Positions 54,414 to 63,937 of a stretch of DNA of 64,000 bases are shown piece by piece. How positions within the stretch are numbered: position 1 is the stretch's first letter; each line of letters begins with the position of its first letter. The translations under genes and the position numbers were made by a program. The notes under the pieces were generated by a model. It did no database searches, had not been told where the DNA came from, and worked only from the letters and a program-made list of their open reading frames with translations. Source of the stretch: Cenarchaeum symbiont of Oopsacas minuta (GTDB lineage: Archaea; Thermoproteota; Nitrososphaeria; Nitrososphaerales; Nitrosopumilaceae); NCBI GenBank assembly GCA_029948415.1, contig JAJIZT010000001.1, positions 838,750 through 902,749 on the forward strand, read 5' to 3'.

Positions 54414-55861
54414 CCCGACAGGCAAGAGAGAACTGTGGAGTTGTGGGAATATTCAGCATGGATAATCAGAATGTTATTCCAATGATGCTTGATGCATTGC
54501 GCGCCGTACAACACAGGGGACAGGAAGCGTGGGGAATTGCAGTTCCAAAAAAAACTCCATTCAAACGTATCGGATTGGTATCTGACTCTTCTAAAGATTT
54601 TAAAAATATTGCACAAAAATATACTTCATCATGTGCCATAGGACATGTAAGATACTCTACGATTGGAAAGAGTAGCATAGAGAATGCACAACCATTAAAA
54701 GTAAAAGATTTGTGTGTGGCTCACAATGGAACAATAAACAACGTAAAAGAGATCTCTAATATGGTTGGAGGATGTACGTTTACTCCACAAAATACAAGCG
54801 ACACACTAGTGGCAGCTCAGCGCCTAGTTGATCTCATATCTGAAAAAGGCAAGATGAGTGCAGCGCTATCTGTACTCAAAAATGAGATGATTGGATCATA
54901 CTGTTTTACATTTATCTCTGATGATGGTTCCGTATATGCTGCGCGCGATCCCAAAGGATTTCGCCCTATGGTTTTAGGTCATAAAGAGGATGCAAACACG
55001 TACATTGTTGCATCCGAATCAGTAGCACTCTCATCAATAGGGGCAAAACTCGAACGCGATATACGTCCGGGCGAGCTTGTCCGACTTGGCAAGGATGGAA
55101 TCGTATGCGAGATGTTTTCAGATGATACGTGCAAGGCGCACTGTTCTTTCGAGTTTACATATTTTGCACATCCTTCAAGCAAAATGGAAGGTTCCAACAT
55201 TTATCTTGCAAGAAAGCGCATCGGTCAATACCTGGCAAAAAAATTCCCAATAGACGATGCAGATTTGGTAATCCCTGTACCAGATTCGGCACGTCCTGCT
55301 GCATTGGGATTTGCACAAGAATCTGGAATCCAGTTTGATGAGGGGCTACTAAAGGATCGATATAGCAAAAAAGGTCCACTACGTAGCTTTATCGAACCCC
55401 ATCAGAGCGACCGCATAGAGATAAACCGATGGATAATTCCAATCACAGAGATTGTGGATGGAAAACACGTGGTAGTAATTGATGATAGCCTCGTGCGGGG
55501 TACTAGCTCGCGTGCAATCATTAAAGCTCTAAGGAGTGCAGGTGCCAAAAAGATAAGCATGCTTGTAACGTATCCTCCGATACAGTATCCATGTTATGCT
55601 GGAATAGATTTTCCTTCACGAGAAGAGCTTGCAACATATTCAAAAGATGAACACACATCAGAGAATGCAATGATCAAAAAAGTACGTTCAGATATTGGAG
55701 CTGATTTTCTAGGATATAATGATTCAAAAAATCTTGCAATGGCAATAGGAATACCACATGATTCAATGTGCTTTACCTGCTCTACAGGAAATTATGATTC
55801 ACTTGGAATAACTCCAGAATTTAAAAGCCGATTAGAGATAAAGGAGAATAATAAAGATTAA
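54410..55861 (+). CDS. purF: Amidophosphoribosyltransferase
   Basis: First committed step of purine synthesis: PRPP plus glutamine to phosphoribosylamine. 483 residues. An eight-residue leader precedes the nucleophile Cys in RENCGVVGIF, so a propeptide must be cleaved. QHRGQEAWGIA, HVRYSTIGKS and the PRPP site VVVIDDSLVRGTSSRAI are clear. Three Cys in the C-terminal part (YPCYAG, MCFTCSTG) suit a 4Fe-4S cluster as in the Bacillus type. Confidence 0.95.
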   Translation: MTRQARENCGVVGIFSMDNQNVIPMMLDALRAVQHRGQEAWGIAVPKKTPFKRIGLVSDSSKDFKNIAQKYTSSCAIGHVRYSTIGKSSIENAQPLKVKDLCVAHNGTINNVKEISNMVGGCTFTPQNTSDTLVAAQRLVDLISEKGKMSAALSVLKNEMIGSYCFTFISDDGSVYAARDPKGFRPMVLGHKEDANTYIVASESVALSSIGAKLERDIRPGELVRLGKDGIVCEMFSDDTCKAHCSFEFTYFAHPSSKMEGSNIYLARKRIGQYLAKKFPIDDADLVIPVPDSARPAALGFAQESGIQFDEGLLKDRYSKKGPLRSFIEPHQSDRIEINRWIIPITEIVDGKHVVVIDDSLVRGTSSRAIIKALRSAGAKKISMLVTYPPIQYPCYAGIDFPSREELATYSKDEHTSENAMIKKVRSDIGADFLGYNDSKNLAMAIGIPHDSMCFTCSTGNYDSLGITPEFKSRLEIKENNKD

Positions 55862-55886
55862 ACATAGTATCTAGATAATCTAGTTC

Positions 55887-56273
55887 ATGTCAGATACTGT
55901 TAGAATAAAAGAAAAGATCTTTCAACTAGAATCTGCATTAATTGATATGGATAGTGTACCTGTTCCAGCTCCTGAGATGCTCGATGCAGCAAATGCGCTT
56001 AGATTGTGCGAACATTTTACAAAAACAGATACCATAAAGTCTGATCTAATTGCATCGTATGCCAAATATTCTACTAGTCTTGAAACATTGGTAACAGAAG
56101 CACTTGAAATTCAAAAAGGATTAAATGCGTTTATACAGAAAAATAAATCTTTAAAATTGTACAAAAATACAAAACAACGCACGGTAAACATACCTAAAAA
56201 ACGCACCAAAAATTTGAAAAAAACCTCATCCAATAAAAAACGCACCCTCACAACTAGAAAAAAATCAAAGTAA
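55887..56273 (+). CDS. Small protein with basic C-terminal tail, unknown function
   Basis: 128 residues: a helical, acidic N-terminal two-thirds (about 1-90) and a Lys/Arg/Thr-rich tail (KKRTKNLKKTSSNKKRTL) suited to nucleic-acid binding. No family is recognised. It follows purF by 25 nt and converges on birA. Confidence 0.6.
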   Translation: MSDTVRIKEKIFQLESALIDMDSVPVPAPEMLDAANALRLCEHFTKTDTIKSDLIASYAKYSTSLETLVTEALEIQKGLNAFIQKNKSLKLYKNTKQRTVNIPKKRTKNLKKTSSNKKRTLTTRKKSK

Positions 56274-56282
56274 ATCTACCGT

Positions 56283-57254
56283 CTATGATATTGTGCCTGA
56301 AACAATTTTGTACATGTTGGAACCGTTTTGTAAAACGAGTGAACCATCACTTTCTAATCGTATAGCAACCCCATTTACTCTTGTACCCTGTGACTCTGCT
56401 GAGATTTTTGTGCCAATAGTACAAGATTCTGCCATCCATCTTTTTATTACTCTTTTTCCATCATCGTGATTCATAAACATGATCTCATCTTCTAATAATG
56501 ACAAGAATTTTTGAATAAAGATGACTCGTGTTATATTGCCGTGTAGACTTGCAACGTTGTTTTGTTTTATGGTTTTTTTTATATTCTCAACTGTGATATT
56601 GTAATTTATTCCAACTCCTAGTACAATGTGGCTTGGTCTATCTTGTTTTATCGTACCATCTATGATTATCCCTGCAACTTTGTTACCATTTACAAGAATA
56701 TCATTTGGCCATTTTAACTCTGTCCTAGTGCCCACTATCTCTTGTATCGTTTTTGCAAGTGCTACTGCTGCTGCTATGGGGAGTAGTGTTGACTCTGAAT
56801 CTAAAGGCATGTCGATGATAACTGACATCCAAATACCTCCTCTTGGAGATATCCATGAATTTTTACCTCTTCCTCGTCCAGCACTTTGTTGGTCTGCTAA
56901 AACAATGGAACCTTTTTTCTCCGAGTCTTTTGCAAGCTCTATTGCATAATCTTGTGTAGAACTGATTGAATCAAAATAATGCACAATTTTTCCAAGAAAC
57001 TTTGTTTCAAGACCATCTATAACCTCCCATGGATATATGAGATCAGATGTGGATTCAAGTTTGTATCCATAGATTCGATCTGATTTTATATCGTATCCAA
57101 GTGTACGAAGTTTGTCAATATGCTTCCATACAGCTGTGCGACTGATCTTTAAAGCATCTCCAAGATCCTGTCCAGAGAGATATTCTGAACCATGTTCCTT
57201 TAAAAGATCCAAAATGCGTACAAACCTTGGTGGATCATATGATGTATACATCAA
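56283..57254 (-). CDS. birA: Biotin-protein ligase with N-terminal HTH
   Basis: 323 residues. A winged-helix domain (about 14-65, SGQDLGDALKISRTAVWKHI) followed by the ligase domain with ADQQSAGRGRGKNSWISPRG, LKWPNDILVNGNKVAGIIID and IVLGVGINYN. It attaches biotin to the carboxyl-carrier protein of acetyl/propionyl-CoA carboxylase, a key step of the hydroxypropionate/hydroxybutyrate cycle in these archaea. The HTH suggests it may also act as a biotin-dependent repressor. The carrier protein gene is not in the window. Confidence 0.93.
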   Translation of the reverse strand: MMYTSYDPPRFVRILDLLKEHGSEYLSGQDLGDALKISRTAVWKHIDKLRTLGYDIKSDRIYGYKLESTSDLIYPWEVIDGLETKFLGKIVHYFDSISSTQDYAIELAKDSEKKGSIVLADQQSAGRGRGKNSWISPRGGIWMSVIIDMPLDSESTLLPIAAAVALAKTIQEIVGTRTELKWPNDILVNGNKVAGIIIDGTIKQDRPSHIVLGVGINYNITVENIKKTIKQNNVASLHGNITRVIFIQKFLSLLEDEIMFMNHDDGKRVIKRWMAESCTIGTKISAESQGTRVNGVAIRLESDGSLVLQNGSNMYKIVSGTIS

Positions 57255-57290
57255 TTGTAATTTTACGTGTATGAGGCATTTATTACTATA

Positions 57291-57767
57291 CTAAAACCCG
57301 ATATCAAAATCAAGATCACCTGCATCCGTGCCTGTATCTGGCATCTGATCTGCAGGAATATAGTCGCCAGCTTGTGTTCCAATCATACTAAACATGGCAC
57401 TAAACATCATCATATCGATTACCCCAAAGAACATCATCATTGGCAAAAAACTCTTGTTATCATCCATGAATCCTTTTAGCTTTTTTGGGTCTCCATTTTT
57501 TTGCAATTCTACCATCTTGCCCCAATCTTCTTGCATTTGACCTATTCTGCTCTCAAGCTCTTGTTGACCTTTATGTGTGGCATGAATCTCTATTGATTTG
57601 CCCAACCATCCTTTTTTTTCATAAACTTTGATCATCTCATATCTTTCCAACTTTTTCAATATTTCGTTTATCTCTTTTGACTCGATCTTTGTCTGTGAGT
57701 GTATTTTACCAAATTTTTTTGCGCCACGCTTTATAGCGCCTAGTACAATGATCTCATTGGGTTCCAT
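57291..57767 (-). CDS. Winged-helix protein with a Met-rich hydrophobic segment
   Basis: 158 residues. Residues about 5-75 form a wHTH (IVLGAIKRGAKKFGKIHSQT, KINEILKKLERYEM-like helices and a basic wing GWLGKSIEIHATHKGQQE). A hydrophobic Met-rich stretch FLPMMMFFGVIDMMMFSAMF follows near residues 107-126, then an acidic tail. It may be a membrane-associated transcription regulator. Unassigned family. Confidence 0.6.
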   Translation of the reverse strand: MEPNEIIVLGAIKRGAKKFGKIHSQTKIESKEINEILKKLERYEMIKVYEKKGWLGKSIEIHATHKGQQELESRIGQMQEDWGKMVELQKNGDPKKLKGFMDDNKSFLPMMMFFGVIDMMMFSAMFSMIGTQAGDYIPADQMPDTGTDAGDLDFDIGF

Positions 57768-57815
57768 ATGTATACCCTAAAGTGCTAGTATAATAGATCT
57801 TTGGAGCAATCGGCG

Positions 57816-57936
57816 GTATGATGTCCCCTCATGATTAACAAATTAGTCAATAACGCGCGATCATATAGATCAAGTATATCAAAAACACATCCATTCCATG
57901 AATAGACATCAGATAAACAGTGAATGGGAAGAATGA
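57816..57936 (+). mobile_element. IS66 left-end remnant
   Basis: About 120 bases follow the left part of the IS66-like element (GTATGATGTCC, CTCATGATTAACAAATTAG, CCATTCCATGAATAGACATC), diverged from the 23988 copy. No coding part is left. Confidence 0.6.
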
Positions 57937-57976
57937 ATGTGCAAAGCCAAGCAATCTGTATGGATTGTATTTTTAT

Positions 57977-59344
57977 TTAATCTCGTTTATCTTTTACCAA
58001 CCATAAAGTACGCCATGCATCATCTTTTATCTCAATGTTCATCTTTTGTAACTCGTCTCGTATCGTATCTGATTCTGTATATTTTTCCTCTTTACGTAGT
58101 TTATTGCGCTCATCTATCATCTGATTTATTTTAGCAATATTTTCAGATGATGGAATATTTATTGTCAATCCAAACGTACTCAACATAGATTCAAAGATGG
58201 GGATGATCTCATCTGCCCCATCCTGAGACATTTCAAAACCTAATCCTATACAGTGCGTTGCAAGTTTATTCAAGGCAGTCAACGCCTCGTGAGTATTCAA
58301 ATCATCATCTAGTGCTGCATCAAAATCATTTTTTATTTTTTTTATCACCGATAGATCATTTTTAGAATCTGCGGTGCATTGGAGTAGCATATGGTATGCA
58401 AGCCTGATTCGATTCCAGTTTACCCTGTGCTCATCCAACAGTTCTAGAGTATAATCTACAGGTTTTGAATAATGGACGCCTAGACAAAACATTCGTATTA
58501 CATTAGGACTGTGTTCTCTTAGCAATCTTGTAATCGACCTTGTATTTCCTGCTGATTTTGACATTTTTTCACCGTTTATGGTAACCATTCCAACATGCAT
58601 CCACGTTTTTGCCATCGGGATCCCAGTGACTGATTCAGACTGTGCCAACTCATTTTCATGGTGTGGGAATATCAAATCACGTCCTCCTCCATGTATATCA
58701 AAAGTATCTCCAAGGTATTTTTGGCACATTGCAGAGCATTCTATGTGCCAACCTGGTCTACCTTTGCCCCATGGACTATTCCACAATGGTTCATCTTTGG
58801 AATTTTTCCAAAGTGCAAAATCCATATAGTTTTTTTTGTGCTCATCGACTTTAATTCTAGATCCTGCTTGTAATTCTTTGATATTTTTTTTTGAGAGTCT
58901 ACCATATTTGGAAAAACTGTCTACTGCAAAATATACTCCATTCTCTGTAACATATGCTGCATTTTTTTCTACAAGTTTTGATATAAATTCGATCATATCT
59001 AGAATATGTTTTGTAGCGCATGGATACTCTGATGCACGCTTTACGTGTAGTGCATCAAAACAATCATAATAATCTTGTATATACTTTTCACTGATTTTAT
59101 CAACGGTGGTATCTTCTTTTATGGCTCGTAATATTATTTTGTCATCTATATCGGTAAAATTTTGTACCAGTCTTACAGATGTACCATTTGATTCTAAATG
59201 GCGAGAAAGTATATCAAAAATTATTATGGTTCTTGCATGACCAATATGTGATTCATCATACACTGTGATGCCACATAGATATATTGAAACTTTATCTCCA
59301 TCTATTGTGTTTTTTTCCCCAGACATTGTGTCTGATATCTTCAT
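57977..59344 (-). CDS. cysS: Cysteinyl-tRNA synthetase
   Basis: Charges tRNA-Cys. About 455 residues from the ATG at 59344 (KISDTMSGEKN is the usual opening); an upstream ATG at 59362 is possible. Class I motifs are ESHIGHART and EKMSKSAGNT; zinc ligands include Cys in YLCGITVYD and the WHIECSAM and HGGGRDLIFPHHENE segments. It lies 14 nt downstream of the Rieske gene. Confidence 0.95.
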   Translation of the reverse strand: MKISDTMSGEKNTIDGDKVSIYLCGITVYDESHIGHARTIIIFDILSRHLESNGTSVRLVQNFTDIDDKIILRAIKEDTTVDKISEKYIQDYYDCFDALHVKRASEYPCATKHILDMIEFISKLVEKNAAYVTENGVYFAVDSFSKYGRLSKKNIKELQAGSRIKVDEHKKNYMDFALWKNSKDEPLWNSPWGKGRPGWHIECSAMCQKYLGDTFDIHGGGRDLIFPHHENELAQSESVTGIPMAKTWMHVGMVTINGEKMSKSAGNTRSITRLLREHSPNVIRMFCLGVHYSKPVDYTLELLDEHRVNWNRIRLAYHMLLQCTADSKNDLSVIKKIKNDFDAALDDDLNTHEALTALNKLATHCIGLGFEMSQDGADEIIPIFESMLSTFGLTINIPSSENIAKINQMIDERNKLRKEEKYTESDTIRDELQKMNIEIKDDAWRTLWLVKDKRD

Positions 59345-59358
59345 GGTTTTACTAGACC

Positions 59359-59661
59359 TCAAACGTCTATGTATATTTGACCGTCTTCTTCCTTTACGTT
59401 GTATTTTTCAAGCTGTACTCCTTTTTGATAGTCTAACAATTTACCAGTTTTTATGTCATAATGCCAAAAATGCAATGGACATTCTACCACTGTACCTTTT
59501 AGTTTGCCTGGCGCTATAGAGCCATCTTGATGCACACACATTGAATCCAACGCATGATATCCATCTTGGTTAAAGACTGCTATGCGCTTTCCTTCTATTT
59601 TGAACTCTTTACCTTTTCCCGATGGTACCTGATCCTTGCTTCCTACTTTATGCCAAACCAC
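59359..59661 (-). CDS. Rieske-type 2Fe-2S ferredoxin
   Basis: 100 residues, soluble. The cluster motifs are CVHQDGSIAPG (Cys, His) and CPLHFWHYD (Cys, His), giving two Cys and two His ligands. The protein resembles nitrite-reductase small-subunit-like or dioxygenase ferredoxins, not the membrane bc1 Rieske, since there is no membrane helix. Partner oxidoreductase is not identified. It is divergent from the SAH hydrolase gene across 76 nt. Confidence 0.9.
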   Translation of the reverse strand: MVWHKVGSKDQVPSGKGKEFKIEGKRIAVFNQDGYHALDSMCVHQDGSIAPGKLKGTVVECPLHFWHYDIKTGKLLDYQKGVQLEKYNVKEEDGQIYIDV

Positions 59662-59737
59662 ATATAAAATCTGAAATTGCCGTTTATTTACTTTTCATTC
59701 TATAGGATTTTATAGCATATTTGTAAGAAAAACCTCG

Positions 59738-60979
59738 TTGAAGTACAAGGTACGAGATATTCGTCTCGCAAAGAAAGGTAAAATCTCCCACGAGTGGGCA
59801 AAGAGTCACATGCCAATATTGGCCAAAACACTAGATCGATTTAAAAACACAAAACCCCTACGTGGAGTCACCATTGGATTCTGTCTACATATAACAAAAG
59901 AGACATCGGTACTATTAATGGGGGCAAAGATGCTAGGAGCAACGGTGGCTGCATGCGGAGGAAATCCTCTGACGGCACAAGATGATATTGCTGCTTTTCT
60001 TGCATCAAATGGAATACACGTGTATGCTTGGACAAATGAGACTGCAAAAGAATATGATTGGTGTATCTCTCAAGTGCTATCCCATAAACCATCTATTCTA
60101 GTTGATGATGGAGCAGACATGAATGTAATGGCACATTTTGATAAAAAGCACAACAGTCTGAATATTCTTGGCGCAACAGAAGAGACCACCGCTGGTGTGA
60201 CACGGATAAAAGCAATAGAGAAAAAAGGCAAGCTTCGCTATCCTGTCATAATTGTAAATGATGCACATACAAAAAATATGTTTGATAACAGATATGGAAC
60301 AGGTCAAAGCACCATAGATGGATATCTGCGGGCAATGAATCTACTCTTTGCATCAAAGAGAGTGGTGGTTGCCGGATACGGTTGGGTCGGACGCGGAGTG
60401 GCACAACGTTGTCGTGGAATGGGATCCAAAGTTATAATCACCGAGATTGATCCAGTAAAAGCACTAGAGGCACACATGGACGGTTATGAAGTGATGACAA
60501 TGGCAAAGGCAGCAAAGATTGGTGATATATTCATCACGTGTACTGGAATGAGAGATATTATCACAAGATCCCATATTTCATTGATGAAACAAGGTGCAAT
60601 TATGGGCAACGTGGGACATTTTGACATTGAGATTGACACTGAATATCTTTTAAAGAGATCGAGATCTGTGCGTACAGTACGTCCAAATTTGGATGAGTGT
60701 CTACTAGCGGGAGGAAAGCGTGTATATCTTATCGGCAAAGGAAGACTTGCAAACTTGGTCGCCGCAGAAGGTCATCCACCAGAGGTAATGGCACAGTCGT
60801 TTTCAAATCAACTAGTGTCCATAATGTACATTTTGAAAAACCACAAAAAGCTACCACTTACCATGATTAAAGTACCAGAAGCTCTAGACAAACAAGTGGC
60901 AGTTGATGCATTAAAGGCAATGTCGGTGAGTATCGACAAACTCACGCCAAAACAGATCGAGTACATGAACAGCTGGTAG
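59738..60979 (+). CDS. ahcY: S-adenosylhomocysteine hydrolase
   Basis: Splits SAH to adenosine and homocysteine with tightly bound NAD. 413 residues. Catalytic elements: His in GFCLHITKET, DDGAD, EETTAGV, NDAHTKNMFDN (Lys and Asp) and NVGHFDIEID. The NAD fold has VVVAGYGWVGRG, and the C-terminal LTPKQIEYMNSW is the tail that reaches the neighbouring subunit. TTG start at 59738. A second, divergent copy follows after 12 nt, probably in one operon. Confidence 0.92.
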   Translation: MKYKVRDIRLAKKGKISHEWAKSHMPILAKTLDRFKNTKPLRGVTIGFCLHITKETSVLLMGAKMLGATVAACGGNPLTAQDDIAAFLASNGIHVYAWTNETAKEYDWCISQVLSHKPSILVDDGADMNVMAHFDKKHNSLNILGATEETTAGVTRIKAIEKKGKLRYPVIIVNDAHTKNMFDNRYGTGQSTIDGYLRAMNLLFASKRVVVAGYGWVGRGVAQRCRGMGSKVIITEIDPVKALEAHMDGYEVMTMAKAAKIGDIFITCTGMRDIITRSHISLMKQGAIMGNVGHFDIEIDTEYLLKRSRSVRTVRPNLDECLLAGGKRVYLIGKGRLANLVAAEGHPPEVMAQSFSNQLVSIMYILKNHKKLPLTMIKVPEALDKQVAVDALKAMSVSIDKLTPKQIEYMNSW

Positions 60980-60991
60980 AGGCTACATCCG

Positions 60992-62170
60992 TTGAGTAAG
61001 ATCAAAGATACAAAACTTGCATTCTATGGCATGCAGCGATATAGATGGGCATTGGATCATATGCCCGTTCTATCTAGCATTATACAATCTACTAGATCAA
61101 AACCACTCTCAGGATTGCGGATTGGATTTTGTCTACAACTAACTGCCGAGACTGCAGCGCTTATTTTGGGTGCAAAGATGCTAGGTGCAAAAGTCTCTGC
61201 ATCTTCTGGCAATCCGCTTACCACCGATGATGCTGTTGCCGCATACCTTGATTCGATGGGCATAAACGTCTATGGCTGGTCAGGGCAGACAGTTGCAGAA
61301 TTTGCCAAATGCGCTGATGCTGTAATGTATGACTTGCCAGATATTCTATCTGATGATGGTGCTGAGCTCTCTGTGAGGGCTCACACAGATGATCGATTTT
61401 CTAGAATGAATATACTAGGAGGGACAGAAGAGACTACCACTGGAGTACATAGAATTTTGGCATTGCAATCTATCTCTAAAATACGCTATCCGATTATAGC
61501 GGTAAATGATGCAGATACAAAACGAATGTTTGACAACAGATATGGAACTGGTCAGAGCGTCATAGATGGTCTGTTGAGAGCTACAGGTTTACTACTTGCA
61601 TCAAAGATTGCTGTAGTATCTGGTTATGGTTGGGTTGGACGTGGTGTGGCAGAGCGACTTTGTGCAATGGGTTCTCATGTAATTGTTACAGAAGTAGATC
61701 CTACAAGGGCATTACAAGCTCATATGGACGGTTATGAGGTAATGCCGATGGCAAAGGCTGTACAAAAGGGTCAGATATTTGTCACGTGCACTGGAAATTC
61801 AAAGGTCATAACCGCAGAGCACATGTGCAAGATGCATACAGGTGCAATACTTGCAAATGCAGGACATTTTGATGTAGAGATTGATGTCGCATCTCTAGGA
61901 CGCGGTCATCTCGTACGACCAGGACTGCAAGAGCATAAAATATGCGGGAAAAAAATCTATATTGTATCACATGGACGCGTTGTAAATCTAGTCGCCGCAG
62001 AGGGGCACCCACCAGAGATAATGGACTTGTCATTCTCAAACCATCTTTTATGTATAATGTACCTATGTAACACAAAAATGCCAAATCTGATTCATAAAGT
62101 ACCAAATAACATTGACGAGTATGTGGCTTGCTCTGCACTGCATGCTGCAAGAATACAAATTGACAAGTAG
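60992..62170 (+). CDS. SAH hydrolase paralogue lacking a catalytic His and the C-terminal tail
   Basis: 392 residues, clearly homologous to the gene before it. NAD-binding VVSGYGWVGRG, EETTTGV, NDADTKRMFDN and NAGHFDVEID are kept. But the His of the LH-x-T-x-ET motif is Gln here (GFCLQLTAET), and the protein stops at IQIDK, just where the tail with the Tyr that caps NAD of the adjacent subunit begins. A changed substrate, such as S-inosylhomocysteine, or a regulatory partner of the first protein, is possible. Not established from sequence. Confidence 0.85.
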   Translation: MSKIKDTKLAFYGMQRYRWALDHMPVLSSIIQSTRSKPLSGLRIGFCLQLTAETAALILGAKMLGAKVSASSGNPLTTDDAVAAYLDSMGINVYGWSGQTVAEFAKCADAVMYDLPDILSDDGAELSVRAHTDDRFSRMNILGGTEETTTGVHRILALQSISKIRYPIIAVNDADTKRMFDNRYGTGQSVIDGLLRATGLLLASKIAVVSGYGWVGRGVAERLCAMGSHVIVTEVDPTRALQAHMDGYEVMPMAKAVQKGQIFVTCTGNSKVITAEHMCKMHTGAILANAGHFDVEIDVASLGRGHLVRPGLQEHKICGKKIYIVSHGRVVNLVAAEGHPPEIMDLSFSNHLLCIMYLCNTKMPNLIHKVPNNIDEYVACSALHAARIQIDK

Positions 62171-62234
62171 ATCATACATTGGATTTGAATGTGATTATTG
62201 GTACACTATTAAACAACAAAGATGTGTTTAACAT

Positions 62235-63881
62235 ATGAAAGATAGGGCAATTATAACAAGTGCTCTTCCGTACGCAAACGGTGAGATACATCTTGGTCAT
62301 GTGGCATCAACGTACATTCCTGCCGACGTTACCACAAGGTTTCTAAAATTAAAAGGCGTAGAGGCATATTATGTATGCGCTACTGATGATTACGGGACTC
62401 CGATACTTGTCCAATCAGAAAAAAAAGGAACAACTCCTCAAGAGTATGCTGATGGATGGAACAGACAGGATGCAAAAGATTTCAAAGCACTTGATGTAAA
62501 CTTTGATTTTTTTTATCGCACAAGCTCAAAAGAGAATATTCATTTCGTCCAAGACGTCTTTTGTAGACTGCGCGATGCCGGTCACATATACGAATTAGAT
62601 GTAGAGCAGTTTTACTGCAAGTTTGATGCAAAGTTTTTACCAGATAGATACGTACACGGTACATGTCCATACTGCAAGGCTGACGATCAATATTCGGATC
62701 TATGTGAGAAATGTGGCAGAGTCCCAGAAGATATACAAAATCCAAAATGTAGTATGTGTGGTGCAACGCCGATCAAGAAAACTTCAAAACATTACTTTTT
62801 CCGTCTTGGCAGTTTTGCAGATAAACTTGCATCATGGCTTGATGGTAACAAAAATCTGCAATCTGATGTGAAAAAATATGTACAAAATTGGATAAAATCT
62901 GGACTAGATGACTGGGACATTACTCGTGATATTCCATGGGGTGTTCCAGTACCAAACGAGGAGAACAAGGTCTTTTACGGTTGGTTTGACAACCATCTTG
63001 CATACATATCATCTACTGTAAAATTACTTGAATCAAAAGGATACGATGGGGCAGAATTTTGGAACTCTTCTGATATCTACCATTTCATCGGAAAAGATAT
63101 CGTATACCATCATTATCTATTTTTACCTGCTATGCGAATGGGTCTTGATGAACAATTTCGCCTACCAGATTATATTCCAACACGTGGCCACTTGACTTTA
63201 CAGTCACGTAAAATATCAAAGAGTAGAAATTGGTACATTGGTTTACGAGAATTTTTAAAATATTATCCTGCAGACTATTTGAGATTTTATCTTGTATCGA
63301 TAAATCCATACACGCAAGATGATCTAAACTTTGACTGGGACGAGTTTATGACAAAGATAAACTCTGAACTAATAGGAAATCTCGGTAATCTGATAAACCG
63401 TACGTTGGGATTTACTAGAAAGAACTTTGATGGTAAAGTTCCAAAACCTGAAACTGTTGACAATGTAGACAAAGAGGCAGAACGACAGTTTACTGCCTTT
63501 GCAGAAGAGACAGGATCGTTACTGTTGCAAAACCATTTAGATCGTGCACTCAAACGCATATTGGGATTTTCTGCCCATTTTAACCAGTATTTTCAACACA
63601 AGGAACCTTGGAAAGGAGAGTCTGGCTCTGATACTTGCGTATACATGACAGTCAACGCCACAAGGTCTATTGCTATTGCACTTTCACCATTTTTGCCCTC
63701 ATCTGCACAACGCATATGGGATCAGATTGGACTCTCTGGCAAGGTAACTGGACAATCATGGGATGCAGTAGCAGAATTGGCTGTACCATTTGGACATTGT
63801 ATAGGTAAGCCATTACCATTATTTACAAAAGTAGAAAAGACCGACATTGAAGAACAAAAGAAAAAATTCTCAAAACATTGA
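62235..63881 (+). CDS. metG: Methionyl-tRNA synthetase
   Basis: 548 residues. Charges tRNA-Met. HIGH-type motif LGHVAST, the KMSKS-type motif KISKSRN, and a zinc domain with two CxxC knuckles (CPYC, CEKC and CSMC). The anticodon-binding helical domain follows. ATG start at 62235. It follows the SAH hydrolases in the same direction. The absence of a C-terminal EMAP/Tyr domain is typical of the shorter archaeal form. Confidence 0.96.
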   Translation: MKDRAIITSALPYANGEIHLGHVASTYIPADVTTRFLKLKGVEAYYVCATDDYGTPILVQSEKKGTTPQEYADGWNRQDAKDFKALDVNFDFFYRTSSKENIHFVQDVFCRLRDAGHIYELDVEQFYCKFDAKFLPDRYVHGTCPYCKADDQYSDLCEKCGRVPEDIQNPKCSMCGATPIKKTSKHYFFRLGSFADKLASWLDGNKNLQSDVKKYVQNWIKSGLDDWDITRDIPWGVPVPNEENKVFYGWFDNHLAYISSTVKLLESKGYDGAEFWNSSDIYHFIGKDIVYHHYLFLPAMRMGLDEQFRLPDYIPTRGHLTLQSRKISKSRNWYIGLREFLKYYPADYLRFYLVSINPYTQDDLNFDWDEFMTKINSELIGNLGNLINRTLGFTRKNFDGKVPKPETVDNVDKEAERQFTAFAEETGSLLLQNHLDRALKRILGFSAHFNQYFQHKEPWKGESGSDTCVYMTVNATRSIAIALSPFLPSSAQRIWDQIGLSGKVTGQSWDAVAELAVPFGHCIGKPLPLFTKVEKTDIEEQKKKFSKH

Positions 63882-63937
63882 TCACTGATATGAGCGAGTT
63901 TATTCAAGATGTATTTGTATATGGCATATCTGTCTAG

